Of a stretch of 64,000 nucleotides of DNA, positions 31,006 to 42,412 are shown piece after piece. Below the pieces are notes generated by a model, which was not told the origin of the DNA, ran no database searches, and saw only the letters and a list, made by a program, of their open reading frames with translations. The stretch is from contig OV884012.1 in the NCBI GenBank assembly GCA_930367205.1, positions 58,859,239 to 58,923,238 of the forward strand, in the 5' to 3' direction. The first letter of the stretch is position 1, and every line of letters begins with the position of its first letter. The position numbers and the translations under genes are program-made. The DNA comes from Acanthosoma haemorrhoidale (lineage: Eukaryota; Arthropoda; Insecta; Hemiptera; Acanthosomatidae).

Positions 31006-32330
31006 TAAAATTGAGTGAAATAATTGTAGGATCCTCACCACAGTGAAATTAACTATATAAAAATTATTATTGCTTGGTAAGATTAGAAAACCCGAAATTT
31101 TGTGAAAATCGTATGTTGTTTTGTTTACATTTTTTGGATTTTTATAAAGTGAAATGAATTTGAACAAAAGTTAAGAGTCTAGTAAGTATTTATTTTTTCT
31201 TTCCTGTTATATTCTTCTTCAGCAAAGGCAGTGGATCATTGCTGGCCGTTTCTTTTTTTTGTGGCCTTTCGGTTATAGAACATTAATATCTCGCTCTATT
31301 TTTTTTCTTATTCTGTGCAACACTCGGCTGTTTTTAGAGCTGAAAAAACAATCGGAAATTCCGTATCCTCTTTTGTTCAATTAATACAATGATTTATTTA
31401 GTTCTGAGCTCATAATAAAGCAAGAATCAGCAATTTAAGATCAAAGTAAAGTACATCAACTATAGCCGGCAGCAAAGAAATTCTTAACTCATAAATAAAT
31501 CTACAAAATATTTATGCTATATTAAAGAAATGTTAAATTCAATCCATTGATTGACAGTCCCAAAACTGTCCAGCTAGTGTGAATTCCGTTTTGGTCTTAT
31601 AATTCATTAATTGACACACTTATTATTCCATGATTTCAGTACAACTATGTCTATAACTTAACCAGTCTCTTTTTTTTGATCGCAGTTAATAGTTTCAAAG
31701 CAAGTTCCTTAGATTCTGTAAGCTGTGACATAGTAAGTGGAGGGGCTATATTTCATACCATGGAAGTTTTTATGTAGCCTTCTATGAGGATTTTTGGGGT
31801 TGATAGAATATATCCAACCTCACATGTCCATATATCTTTTTATTCTTTCCTTTTGAATTCCTTTGGGTTACAGATTTCAATATGTACTGCTTCTACCTTT
31901 TAAAAATAAAATAATTGGATACTTTATAGATTAAATACTTAAAATAAACTGTTTAAAGCGCTCAAATCCCGGTTGCTCTAAAGCTAGGCAATCAAACATT
32001 ATGACATTATCGGCAACGGACTAAACCTTAACACTCTTGTCTACAAGCATATCATCTGTACTGTTTTGGTGCCCTCCCTCTCCTTGACACATACCAGGGT
32101 ACGTTAAATCCGTTGCGTAGGAGATTAAATCCGCGCTTCCGTTACTTTCTGCAAGGTACATATACTCAAGCAACACGCTACATTTAATAAAACTGACTTA
32201 GCTGAGGGGTATGAGAACGTCTTTGAAAGAACTAGAGCGAGTTAGTCAAGTGTTGTCGTCAAGCAGCTCGTAGCGGGCCGATCCGTGTTGACAATGTTAA
32301 AAGACCAATGTCGTTCAGTGAAAACCGTAG
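31006..32330. other. AT-rich DNA, no gene recognised
   Basis: No supported feature. Confidence 0.55.
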
Positions 32331-32339
32331 CCTCGTATA

Positions 32340-32720
32340 TTTGGCTATACAAATGTACCGACATCTCCGTTTTAGTGGCCATTTTGCGAGGAAGATAAAA
32401 CATATATGCACAAAGTCTTATCGGCGTAAGTACCTGCTGACTTCCCCCAATCTATCTCAGTGCCTCTAAGCGATCTATAAGAGCATACTCAGGCCGGCAC
32501 TGGTGTTCGGAGCACCGCTTTTTAGACACCTTAATGAAGAACAAGAAAGTGGTCCGACATACATGATTCCAGCAGCAGGGGAACAGTGAGCTCCACGAAG
32601 ATTTTGAGCTGCCTATGGTGGATGAGTTCATTCATTGTAGACCAACCCCGTGTTTGACACAGTTTCCCCTCCCGATATTTAGCCTGACGGTGGGCCTTAT
32701 CACAAAGTCTTTTACATTGT
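32340..32720 (+). mobile_element. LINE-A 3' fragment, degraded
   Basis: CCGACATCTCCGTTTTAGTGG, AGTCTTATCGGCGTAAG, TATGGTGGATGAGTTCATTC and GGTGGGCCTTATCAC match the LINE-A 3' half in order, with many changes and internal losses. No frame survives. Confidence 0.65.
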
Positions 32721-33052
32721 ATATTTTTTTATCTGTAGTCAGATAGTGTTAGTTGTACCAAAACTGCTTATAGTGCATTGTATTGCAGTAAAAGGACCCA
32801 ACATCAGCTCAATTGTGTAGATTTCATAAAAACCAAATAAAATAGTGGTTAAGGGGTAAAAAAAAGCCTTTATTCGGAGTTCAGAGAGATCGGTCAGGTA
32901 AAGACGTGTGCCAGTAACTCGTTACAACTCAACCTTTGTGGGGAAGGGGTAGCTTTGATCTTTGTTTTGAAGGATCATACATATTCACCCACCCCCCTTA
33001 TATAAACTATAATTTATAGTTTAACTATATACGTAATGTAAACAAAAAATGC

Positions 33053-33881
33053 TTAAAATGCATGTCGTCTCGCCTTCTGGATCGCCCAACATTTCCTCGG
33101 TTCCTTTCCCTCCGCCATTAATCTTTCTCTTCCACTGTACTCCGCCTCCTTCTTCTTCCATGCGATGGACGTGGTTTTGGGCCTTCTATACGGCACTCTT
33201 CTCCAGCCCGTTTCTTCCTCACCAACTGTGGTGTCTTCTTCTCTGGCACTGGTGTCCACCATTTCTTGGGCACATTCCAGAAATGTGCGTTCTCTCGGTA
33301 ACCCCTCCTTTCTTCCAGTTTCCTTCGCTAGCTGTACTTTCAGGATAGTTGATAAGAACGCCATTCTGGCTTCTACTTCCACCGCACTTACTGTCTCCCG
33401 CATCTTCTCCGGGATATTGTTGTATCTTGCCAGCATCGTTCCGGCGCACTGCCCGTTCGTTTGCTGGCGTCTCTTCGTTTCCCTGAAGAGTTTAAAAATA
33501 TCCTCCGGGTTCCATATTCCCCCACCGAACGCTTTATTCAGCCGCTCCTTCACTACGTTCCACGAGGTCTCCTCGTCTCCCTGGATCATGTTCAGGACAC
33601 TCCACTTTACTCTGCACACCAGAGCTGCCTTCAGCGTCCCTTTCCGTTATCAGGTTCCTCTATCCGGTATCTAGCCGGTCGCCCCCTTTAAGGAAATGAT
33701 TTAGTTCCCCTGCGAATCTTTCCAGATCCGAAATCGACTTCCTCATGTCCTGAGCCGTAATTGCCTGGATCTTCATCCACGCCAATGTATTCGCGTGAGC
33801 CGCTGCCATGGCCGTTTGAGGTAACTGCGGTATATCTGTTGCTGTACTAAGCACCGGGGGTCGTAACACTCCCTCTGGCAT
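33053..33881 (-). pseudogene. Gypsy-type gag, frameshifted and truncated
   Basis: The first frame (33,881-33,660) begins MPEGVLRPP and encodes an N-terminal capsid-like part. After a stop and frameshift near 33,630-33,665 the frame continues as TLKAALVCRVKW, GDEETSWNVVKERLNKAFGG and further capsid-like sequence rich in charged helices. It ends at PRKCWAIQKARRHAF, which looks like a ruined CCHC zinc knuckle. The 5' leader contains a tRNA-Phe primer site, so this is the 5' part of an LTR element separate from the pol gene to its right. No pol follows. Confidence 0.65.
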
Positions 33882-33971
33882 TTTATTGAGAGAGAAAAAA
33901 AACGTGAAGCGAAAGAACGAAAAAAAAATAAAGAAAAGAAAATTATTACTTTCCGCTATACCGTACTAGGT

Positions 33972-33989
33972 TCCCGGGTTTCGGCACCA
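33972..33989 (-). other. Primer-binding site complementary to tRNA-Phe
   Basis: On the minus strand TGGTGCCGAAACCCGGGA is the exact complement of the 3' end of eukaryotic tRNA-Phe including CCA (18 of 18, from my knowledge of the tRNA). It lies about 90 bp upstream of the gag start, as expected just 3' of a 5' LTR. The LTR itself is not clearly delimited. Confidence 0.75.
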
Positions 33990-34170
33990 GTTAATCGTCG
34001 GTGGTTAAGCTTAAAGAAAGAATAGGAAAGAGGGAAACGAACTACACTCTCGAACTTCTGTAAAGAGACTGCTTTATTGTCTTTAGTAATCCGACCTACA
34101 TAGGATCATGGGTTGTTTACCTTCCATGATTGTATTAGTTTACAACATAAACTTGCCTCTGGCTTTATTT

Positions 34171-34220
34171 CATATATATATATATAAATATATATATATT
34201 CTTTTTGTATATATATATAA
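34171..34220. repeat. (AT)n-rich microsatellite
   Basis: Interrupted TA/AT dinucleotide tracts directly outside the gypsy 3' LTR; the likely insertion target. Confidence 0.9.
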
Positions 34221-34558
34221 TGGTTCTTAGGGACGACAGAAAAACAAGGTTGTGTTGCTCTGTAAAACAAAGTTTATTTTCCTTTAATTGTTAATTACTT
34301 TACGGGTTTACAAATAAAATATAAAGTCATACCTGTAAAACAAAGAAACGACATTCAATGTTTATTCTCCTGTCGATTCGGTTTGTTTTATAATAACAAA
34401 TAATAAAGTCAAATATTAAGTTTAGCTTGCTTTCACTGCTTGCCTAACACTCACGTAACCTCCCTGCTGATAACGCTAGTATCATTCTCTTCAACGCCTG
34501 CATTATCTACGTTGGTGCGGCGTGCTAATTCAAATTAAAGAAATACATTTTCTTTACA
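34221..34558 (-). mobile_element. Gypsy 3' LTR (338 bp)
   Basis: On the minus strand it begins TGTAAAGAAAATG directly after the polypurine tract and ends CTAAGAACCA, so TG...CA. It contains AATAAACTTTG and AATAAACATTG polyadenylation-type signals. In the other palindrome arm only its first ~20 bp are present (to 41,191). Confidence 0.7.
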
Positions 34559-34560
34559 TC

Positions 34561-34573
34561 TCCCCCCCCCCCC
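34561..34573 (-). other. Polypurine tract of gypsy element (left copy)
   Basis: Twelve G followed by AGA on the minus strand, immediately before the LTR. The right arm has the same tract with eleven G at 41,160-41,172. Confidence 0.7.
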
Positions 34574-34626
34574 AGAAGCGAAAATATTCACAAAGGAAGA
34601 AAACTTTTTCGCTGATAGGACATCCT

Positions 34627-37333
34627 TTACTCGGGATTGTCCTGAAAACTAGGGATAAGTTTTGAAACGTGGAATAGATTTGATTCGGTTTTTCTATGTC
34701 CTGTGTTGATCCTGTATATCGAGTTTGATATTTTCTCTATTATTTTATATGGTCCAATTCTGAGTTCGTCAAGTTTCTTCCTGTTTAGTTTGTTTCCATT
34801 CTCTATGTATACCATATCGTTTTCGTTAAACTCGTGATCCTTTCGGTGCTTGTCGAATAGTTGTTTGTTGTATGTGTGTGATTTTATTGTATTGTGAAGC
34901 GCTTTTTCTTTATCCTTAATCCAATCTCTGTTTGCTATGTCTCGTTTCAATTCATTTGGAACTATTTTAAAGTCAGTACCATCAAGCAAGTAGCTGGGGG
35001 TGAAACCGGTAACGGAATGTTCTGTGTTGTTGTATTTATCTATGCACACTCGAGCTATTGTTGCCCATGCCGTTTTTTGTGTTCGTTCGTTTATTTTTCA
35101 CCTTATTTTGTTCACTATGGTTTGGTTTAGCCGTTCATTCAGACCATTCGAAAATGGTGAGTTTACTGCTGTAAAAATTATAGGGATTTTTTTTTCCTTT
35201 AAAAAATTTTTAAATTCTTTGGAGTTTATACCTGGATATTGGTCACTAAGGATTGTACCGATTTCACTTGTTTCTATCACTTCATTTACTAGTTTTATAA
35301 AGTCCGTTGCATTTTGCGTTTTTGAAGTATGTATGAAAGCATACCTTGTGTAGTGGTCAACCAACAGGTGTAAGTATTTCTTCGTCGATCTCGAGCCTCC
35401 AAAGCCTCCTATCGTATCTATCGACATTATTTCGAAGGGCTTTGTTGCTGGACCTAAATGGGACATGAGGCCGAATTTTGTTTGTCCTCTAGATTTGTTT
35501 TTAATACATACCTCACAATTGCTGCAGATATTTTTGATATTTTTTGTTAGGTTTTTTGCTGTATACAAGGGGCCTATTTTGTTTTGCATTTGTTTTATGC
35601 CAATGTGACACATGTCTTTATGTACATTTTGTATGAATTTTATACTAAATTCCTCAGATAGTAAAATTTTTTCTTTGTCTTTTATTTTCTTGTAGTAGAC
35701 GTCGTTTTTTTTTGTTAAACCTGTTTTATTTAGTAGTTCTTGATTTCCTGACTGGTCTTGAATGATATCTGATAATTTTATTAGATTAACAATTTTTAAT
35801 TGTTCTTTTTTGTTATCTTCTGGTGCCAGTACTGGGTTCCTGCTCAAACAGTCTGCTTCTAGATTGTATTTACCTGGAGCATATTTTATATTAAAATCAT
35901 ATTGCGACAAATAATAAGTTAGGTCTCCTAGCTCTTCGTCTGGTCTGGCTTTTATATTCATATTTTCCAATGGTTTATGGTCTGAGTATACCGTGAATGA
36001 CTTCCCAATCAACCAATATTGCCAGTATCTAATGGCTTCTTTAATAGCTAAGCATTCCAGATATATCGCTTTTTTTTTCTTTTGTGCTTCGTTTAGTTTT
36101 TTTGAGAAGTATGCTACTGGTTTTTGTTTTCCGTTTTCTTGTATTTGTTTTAATACTGCACCTAATCCTTCTATTGATGCATCGGTGTATATTACTATTG
36201 GTAGATTTTTGTCGTAGATTTCTAGTATAGGTTGTGAGCATAGTAGTTTTTTTATTTTTTCGAACGATTCTTGACATTTTATTGACCATGAAAATTGTAC
36301 ATTTTTCCTGAGTAAATTGTGTAAAGGATCTAAAATTATTGCACAGTTTGGAATATATTCGTGATAGAAATTTATCTTTCCGAGGAATTGTCGTACGTTT
36401 TTTTGAGTCTTAGGTATTGGAAAATTCTTTACTGATATTAAATTATCTTTTATTGGTCTGATCGTATTATTTTCTATTATGTGGCCCAGGTACTGTGCAG
36501 ACTCTGCTGCAAATTTGCATTTTGTAAATTTTAGCCTGAATCCTTCTTTTTTTATTGCGTCTAATAGTAATTCTATATGTTTCACATGTTCCTCAAATGA
36601 TTTCGAAAATATTAGTAAATCGTCTATAAAATTTACTACAAATTGAGTTAATTTATTTTTACTTAATATATTGCTCAAGATTCTTTGAAAGATTGCTGGG
36701 GCTGTTTTCAGCCCAAAAGGTAAACATGTCCACTGATAATGACCTTCTTGTGTAACAAAACCTGTTTTGTGTCTGTCTTCAATACGCAAAGGGATAGACC
36801 AGAATGCAGAGTTTATGTCTAATGTAGTAAAAAATTTACAGTTTCTTGTTTTTATCATTAAGTCGTCTATCAATGGAAATGGTTGTGCTTGAGGTATTAC
36901 TATTTTATTTATGTCCCTGAAGTCTATGCATAGTCTGCTTCTTTTATTTTCACCTTTTTTAAACGCTAGTGTTACAGGTGCTGCGAAAGGGCTGTATGAT
37001 TCTTCAATGAGTTTTTTATCCAATAGTTTTGTTACTTGTTCCCCTATTTCTGTTCTGTCTTCTAGGCTGCATTTGTAAGGCCTCTTGCTACAATATTTAT
37101 CTACCAATAGATCTATATGTGCTTCATATTTATTTACTGTACCTACGTCATATTTATCTTTTGCAAACACTGATTTGTAAGTATCTATTGTTTTGTTTAT
37201 TTCATATTTTTGATTATCTGATAAGTGATCCATATTTGCTATAAAATTCTCTTCTTTTATGTGCTCATTAAAATTTACTAAATTTTTTTCTTCATTAGCA
37301 TTTTCCTCGTTTTGTTGAAAAATCTTGAGGTTT
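34627..37333 (-). pseudogene. Ty3/Gypsy pol, left copy (5'-truncated)
   Basis: The same protein as the right copy: RT, RNase H and integrase. It starts abruptly at the palindrome centre, so it lacks gag and protease; the open frame extending to 37,419 runs into the centre by chance. A TGA at 35,098-35,100 splits the integrase shortly after its catalytic core. The C-terminal part (34,627-35,049) is in the same frame and carries the GPY-type IGPYKIIEKI motif. Compared with the right copy it retains four extra codons (NDMVY region). Confidence 0.9.
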
Positions 37334-38089
37334 AATACACTACTTAAAACATTAATTGAAAATCCACGAGCTAACAATTTAAAACACATAACAGAGAAAT
37401 TCATTATCGACAGATTCACAAGTCAAAATCCAAACCCAAGCCGATGGATGGAAATTTTTGAACAAGAATGCAATCGATTTAATATAAATGAAGACTCCCA
37501 AAAAGTTGAAGTACTCCGATTCTTCATGGAAGGGTCCTGCAAAGATTGGTTCAGCTCAATGTTTACAAAATTAACAGTGCATGGGACATGGGATGAATGG
37601 AAAAAGAACTTTTCTGAAACATTCGCTGCAAAAGGCTGGAACCCAGTTACCTATGCACTACATTTCAAATACAGAGAAGGACCTTTAATAGATTATGCAC
37701 TAAGAAAAGAAAAACTTTTAATAGATATGCGACAAACAATAGATAAGGGAACTCTCATCGATCTCATTGCAGCAGGACTTCCAGAATTCATTTTAAACAG
37801 AATTGATAGAGAAATGATAAGAGAAACTTCAGATTTATTCAGCGAGTTGAACAAATATGAACACATGGTGAGAAAAAAATCTTTTAATAAAAAAACCGGT
37901 ACAAACGCGGAAGATAAAAATAAAACACCATGCACAACATGCGAAAAATTAAATAAGGGGAAAAGATTCCACGCAGAAACCGCTTGCTGGTTCAATAAAA
38001 AAAATGATAAAGGTACAAAAAATATTAGACACGTAAACAATTCAGTAATAGAATCCGAATTGAACGAATCAGATCAAAAAAACGAGTAA
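37334..38089 (+). CDS. Ty3/Gypsy gag, 5'-truncated
   Basis: About 250 codons of capsid-type Gag from the palindrome junction to TAA 38,087-38,089. It shows the retrotransposon Gag pattern (WMEIFEQECNRF, LRFFMEGSCKDWF, WDEWKKNFSETF) and ends with a single zinc finger-like C-x2-C...FHAETAC. The true N-terminus is lost, because the codons before 37,334 belong to the inverted arm. The stop overlaps the pol start as TAATG, so pol begins in another frame by reinitiation or frameshifting. Confidence 0.85.
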   Translation, partial: NTLLKTLIENPRANNLKHITEKFIIDRFTSQNPNPSRWMEIFEQECNRFNINEDSQKVEVLRFFMEGSCKDWFSSMFTKLTVHGTWDEWKKNFSETFAAKGWNPVTYALHFKYREGPLIDYALRKEKLLIDMRQTIDKGTLIDLIAAGLPEFILNRIDREMIRETSDLFSELNKYEHMVRKKSFNKKTGTNAEDKNKTPCTTCEKLNKGKRFHAETACWFNKKNDKGTKNIRHVNNSVIESELNESDQKNE

Positions 38090-41000
38090 TGACGCCATTA
38101 ATAAAAGTCAAACTAACTATAGAAAACAAAATAAACCTTTGTGGAATTTACGATTCAGGATCAAATGTATCTTTAATAAACTCGAAATTCCTAAACATAA
38201 AAAATAAAAAATAAAATAATAATAAAGGTAATAATGCAAGTTTGATAACAATTAATGGTGTCCAAAAAACAAACGGTTTGACGACTCTAAAATTAAAAAT
38301 ATTCAACATAGAAAAAAATATGGATGTCCACATAATAGATAACGAATATTTTAAATACGATTTCCTAATTGGATTAGACACAATAAAAGAATTTAAATTA
38401 ATCCAGGATGAAAACCTCAAGATTTTTCAACAAAACGAGGAAAATGCTAATGAAGAAAAAAATTTAGTAAATTTTAATGAGCACATAAAAGAAGAGAATT
38501 TTATAGCAAATATGGATCACTTATCAGATAATCAAAAATATGAAATAAACAAAACAATAGATACTTACAAATCAGTGTTTGCAAAAGATAAATATGACGT
38601 AGGTACAGTAAATAAATATGAAGCACATATAGATCTATTGGTAGATAAATATTGTAGCAAGAGGCCTTACAAATGCAGCCTAGAAGACAGAACAGAAATA
38701 GGGGAACAAGTAACAAAACTATTGGATAAAAAACTCATTGAAGAATCATACAGCCCTTTCGCAGCACCTGTAACACTAGCGTTTAAAAAAGGTGAAAATA
38801 AAAGAAGCAGACTATGCATAGACTTCAGGGACATAAATAAAATAGTAATACCTCAAGCACAACCATTTCCATTGATAGACGACTTAATGATAAAAACAAG
38901 AAACTGTAAATTTTTTACTACATTAGACATAAACTCTGCATTCTGGTCTATCCCTTTGCGTATTGAAGACAGACACAAAACAGGTTTTGTTACACAAGAA
39001 GGTCATTATCAGTGGACATGTTTACCTTTTGGGCTGAAAACAGCCCCAGCAATCTTTCAAAGAATCTTGAGCAATATATTAAGTAAAAATAAATTAACTC
39101 AATTTGTAGTAAATTTTATAGACGATTTACTAATATTTTCGAAATCATTTGAGGAACATGTGAAACATATAGAATTACTATTAGACGCAATAAAAAAAGA
39201 AGGATTCAGGCTAAAATTTACAAAATGCAAATTTGCAGCAGAGTCTGCACAGTACCTGGGCCACATAATAGAAAATAATACGATCAGACCAATAAAAGAT
39301 AATTTAATATCAGTAAAGAATTTTCCAATACCTAAGACTCAAAAAAACGTACGACAATTCCTCGGAAAGATAAATTTCTATCACGAATATATTCCAAACT
39401 GTGCAATAATTTTAGATCCTTTACACAATTTACTCAGGAAAAATGTACAATTTTCATGGTCAATAAAATGTCAAGAATCGTTCGAAAAAATAAAAAAACT
39501 ACTATGCTCACAACCTATACTAGAAATCTACGACAAAAATCTACCAATAGTAATATACACCGATGCATCAATAGAAGGATTAGGTGCAGTATTAAAACAA
39601 ATACAAGAAAACGGAAAACAAAAACCAGTAGCATACTTCTCAAAAAAACTAAACGAAGCACAAAAGAAAAAAAAAGCGATATATCTGGAATGCTTAGCTA
39701 TTAAAGAAGCCATTAGATACTGGCAATATTGGTTGATTGGGAAGTCATTCACGGTATACTCAGACCATAAACCATTGGAAAATATGAATATAAAAGCCAG
39801 ACCAGACGAAGAGCTAGGAGACCTAACTTATTATTTGTCGCAATATGATTTTAATATAAAATATGCTCCAGGTAAATACAATCTAGAAGCAGACTGTTTG
39901 AGCAGGAACCCAGTACTGGCACCAGAAGATAACAAAAAAGAACAATTAAAAATTGTTAATCTAATAAAATTATCAGATATCATTCAAGACCAGTCAGGAA
40001 ATCAAGAACTACTAAATAAAACAGGTTTAACAAAAAAAAACGACGTCTACTACAAGAAAATAAAAGACAAAGAAAAAATTTTACTATCTGAGGAATTTAG
40101 TATAAAATTCATACAAAATGTACATAAAGACATGTGTCACATTGGCATAAAACAAATGCAAAACAAAATAGGCCCCTTGTATACAGCAAAAAACCTAACA
40201 AAAAATATCAAAAATATCTGCAGCAATTGTGAGGTATGTATTAAAAACAAATCTAGAGGACAAACAAAATTCGGCCTCATGTCCCATTTAGGTCCAGCAA
40301 CAAAGCCCTTCGAAATAATGTCGATAGATACGATAGGAGGCTTTGGAGGCTCGAGATCGACGAAGAAATACTTACACCTGTTGGTTGACCACTACACAAG
40401 GTATGCTTTCATACATACTTCAAAAACGCAAAATGCAACGGACTTTATAAAACTAGTAAATGAAGTGATAGAAACAAGTGAAATCGGTACAATCCTTAGT
40501 GACCAATATCCAGGTATAAACTCCAAAGAATTTAAAAATTTTTTAAAGGAAAAAAAAATCCCTATAATTTTTACAGCAGTAAACTCACCATTTTCGAATG
40601 GTCTGAATGAACGGCTGAACCAAACCATAGTGAACAAAATAAGGTGAAAAATAAACGAACGAACACAAAAAACGGCATGGACAACAATAGCTCGAGTGTG
40701 CATAGATAAATACAACAACACAGAACATTCCGTTACCGGTTTCACCCCCAGCTACTTGCTTGATGGTACTGACTTTAAAATAGTTCCAAATGAATTGAAA
40801 CGAGACATAGCAAACAGAGATTGGATTAAGGATAAAGAAAAAGCGCTTCACAATACAATAAAATCACACACATACAACAAACAACTATTCGACAAGCACC
40901 GAAAGGATCACGAGTTTAACGAACACATAGAGAATGGAAACAAACTAAACAGGAAGAAACTTGACGAACTCAGAATTGGACCATATAAAATAATAGAGAA

Positions 41001-41106
41001 AATATCAAACTCGATATACAGGATCAACACAGGACATAGAAAAACCGAATCAAATCTATTCCACGTTTCAAAACTTATCCCTAGTTTTCAGGACAATCCC
41101 GAGTAA
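38089..41106 (+). pseudogene. Ty3/Gypsy pol (protease-RT-RNase H-integrase), two in-frame stops
   Basis: ATG 38,089-38,091 overlaps the gag stop. The protease has YDSGSNVSL (38,149 on) and is cut by TAA at 38,212-38,214. From 38,242 the frame is open for 801 codons: RT with the catalytic FIDD (39,115-39,126), RNase H (TDAS near 39,562; YSDHKPLE), integrase HHCC finger (near 40,120-40,245) and D,D35E residues at 40,327, 40,501 and 40,609. TGA at 40,645-40,647 then splits off the integrase C-terminus (40,696-41,106), which has the IGPYKIIEKI GPY motif and a 12-bp deletion. The product would copy element RNA and integrate the DNA; with these stops it is inactive. Confidence 0.9.
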
Positions 41107-41191
41107 AGGATGTCCTATCAGCGAAAAAGTTTTCTTCCTTTGTGAATATTTTCGCTTCTGGGGGGGGGGGAGATGTAAAGAAAATGTATTT
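38412..41191 (+). repeat. Palindrome 1, right arm (2,780 bp)
   Basis: Inverse copy of 34,541-37,333 around a 1,078-bp centre. It ends about 20 bp into the LTR, whereas the left arm's element continues through the whole LTR. Confidence 0.95.
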
Positions 41192-41219
41192 ATAAAAATG
41201 TGATAATTAATAAGAAAAT
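41192..41219. other. 28-bp junction between the two palindromes
   Basis: AT-rich. AAAATGTGAT occurs at 41,195-41,204 and again at 41,215-41,224 across the edge of the second palindrome, a possible microhomology. Confidence 0.7.
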
Positions 41220-41247
41220 GTGATTATAAAAGAAACAATAAAAACAT

Positions 41248-41827
41248 TGTCGGGTTGTTATCAGATCTGAGGGTCCCCAAGGTGAAAAGGATGCCCACCG
41301 CGGGCTATGGTCACTACAACCTCTAGCCACCGTCCGTCGAGTGCCAAGAAAGAGATAAGACGGGTAGACCTGTGGTCTTATACCCTGGCTGGCAGCCTAG
41401 TCGGTGGGCATCTTAATTCGTTTTGATCTGACTCCATAAGATCTTAGAAGGTGTGTGTCGGGTCGTCACGAGGGAGGTGCCTGGTTACCCTAGCCCTGGT
41501 GACAAGTGATGGTTGTTTGAGTTTATAACCTGGACAATCGTTTCATGACGGCTTTACTATCTGACTCCATTTTTTGATAGGTATGTCCCCCGACAGTGCA
41601 CTATGTTCAGGAGAAGAGGTACAGGGTAGGTTTATAGTTAGTTTATGTGGTCTTGGAATGACCACGAATTCACACTCGGTATCTGAGGGTAGGCGAGAAC
41701 CGTCTGGATCCCAAAGGCGAGTGTGAACCGGAGAGAGGCAGACTGGATTACTGCAGGAGGGCTGCTCGGAAAATTTGCATGGTCACGGCAACCGTCGTCC
41801 GCGAGGGAGAGGTCTCTCCCGAGGATT
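41248..41827 (-). mobile_element. LTR-C piece with tandem type-1 and type-2 ends
   Basis: Mirror copy of 47,078-47,657. It carries the LTR-C core, the type-1 end (GTGACGACCCGACA), then directly the type-2 end (GATCTTATGGAG ... AACCCGACA). It starts in the core, so U3 is missing. Confidence 0.75.
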
Positions 41828-41949
41828 TGCTAGACCTAGACTAAACTTCTTCACCCATTCTGTTTTCAATGTCATAGATAATTTTCTCTTAATTGGGAAA
41901 TATTTGAATACTTTTTCACAATGATTTAATAAGCATCCAATAAACTCAT

Positions 41950-42412
41950 TGTCGGGCTAAGGTTAACTGAGTATCCCCAAAGTGGGGAGGAGACGCCCGC
42001 CGCGGGCTAGGGTCGCTACAACCTCTTAGCCACCGTCCGGCGAGCGCCCAGAAAGATATAGAGCGGGTAGACCTGTGGTCTTTCACCCTGGCTGCTGACC
42101 TAGTCGGTGGGCAGCTTTAATTCGCTTTGATCTGACTCCATAAGATCTTTCACACTCCAAAATTGTGTGTGCCCCGACAAAGCACTGTTCAGGAGAAGAG
42201 GTACAATGTAGGTTTATAGGTAGTTTATGTGGTCTTGGAATGACCACGAATTCACACTGGGTATCTAAGGGTAGGCGAAAACGGTCCGGATCCCAAAGGC
42301 GAGTGTGAACCGGCGAGAGGCAGACTGGATTGCCATGGAGGACACTCCTCGGTAAATTGCAGGGCCACGGCAACCGTCGTCCGCGAGGGAGAGGTCTCTC
42401 CCAAGGAGGAGC
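41950..42412 (-). mobile_element. LTR-C piece with type-2 end, truncated at arm edge
   Basis: Mirror copy of 46,493-46,955. At 42,412 the LTR stops abruptly at the palindrome boundary, while the right-hand copy continues through its U3. This suggests that the left arm is the derived copy. Confidence 0.75.

Larger units (their letters stand above)
34541..37333 (-). repeat. Palindrome 1, left arm (2,793 bp)
   Basis: Reverse complement of 38,412-41,191. The coordinates pair with a constant sum (75,745) from the inner edge to about position 34,800, where the right arm lacks 12 bp. I saw one clear base substitution (about 35,070), the 12-bp deletion and one base less in a C/G run, so identity is well above 99 percent. 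It contains pol, polypurine tract and the first LTR bases. Confidence 0.95.
41220..42412 (-). repeat. Palindrome 2, left arm (1,193 bp)
   Basis: Reverse complement of 46,493-47,685. Both edges give the same coordinate sum (88,905), so there is no net length difference. No substitutions were noticed in the stretches compared. It contains two LTR-C pieces on the minus strand. Confidence 0.93.

Noticed and set aside
32820..33000. Possible 3' LTR for the tRNA-Phe gag element (G-rich tract followed by TGTATGATCC and AATAAAGG on the minus strand)
   Set aside because: No matching 5' LTR sequence was found at 33,990-34,200, so the boundaries cannot be supported.
33165..33674. 169-codon plus-strand ORF
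   Set aside because: Antisense to the gag remnant. The minus-strand reading has Gag-like order and a primer site upstream.
35993..36217. ORFs antisense to the gypsy pol (and their mirror copies at 39,528-39,752 and elsewhere)
   Set aside because: They appear twice only because the arms are duplicated, and show no motifs; shadows of pol.
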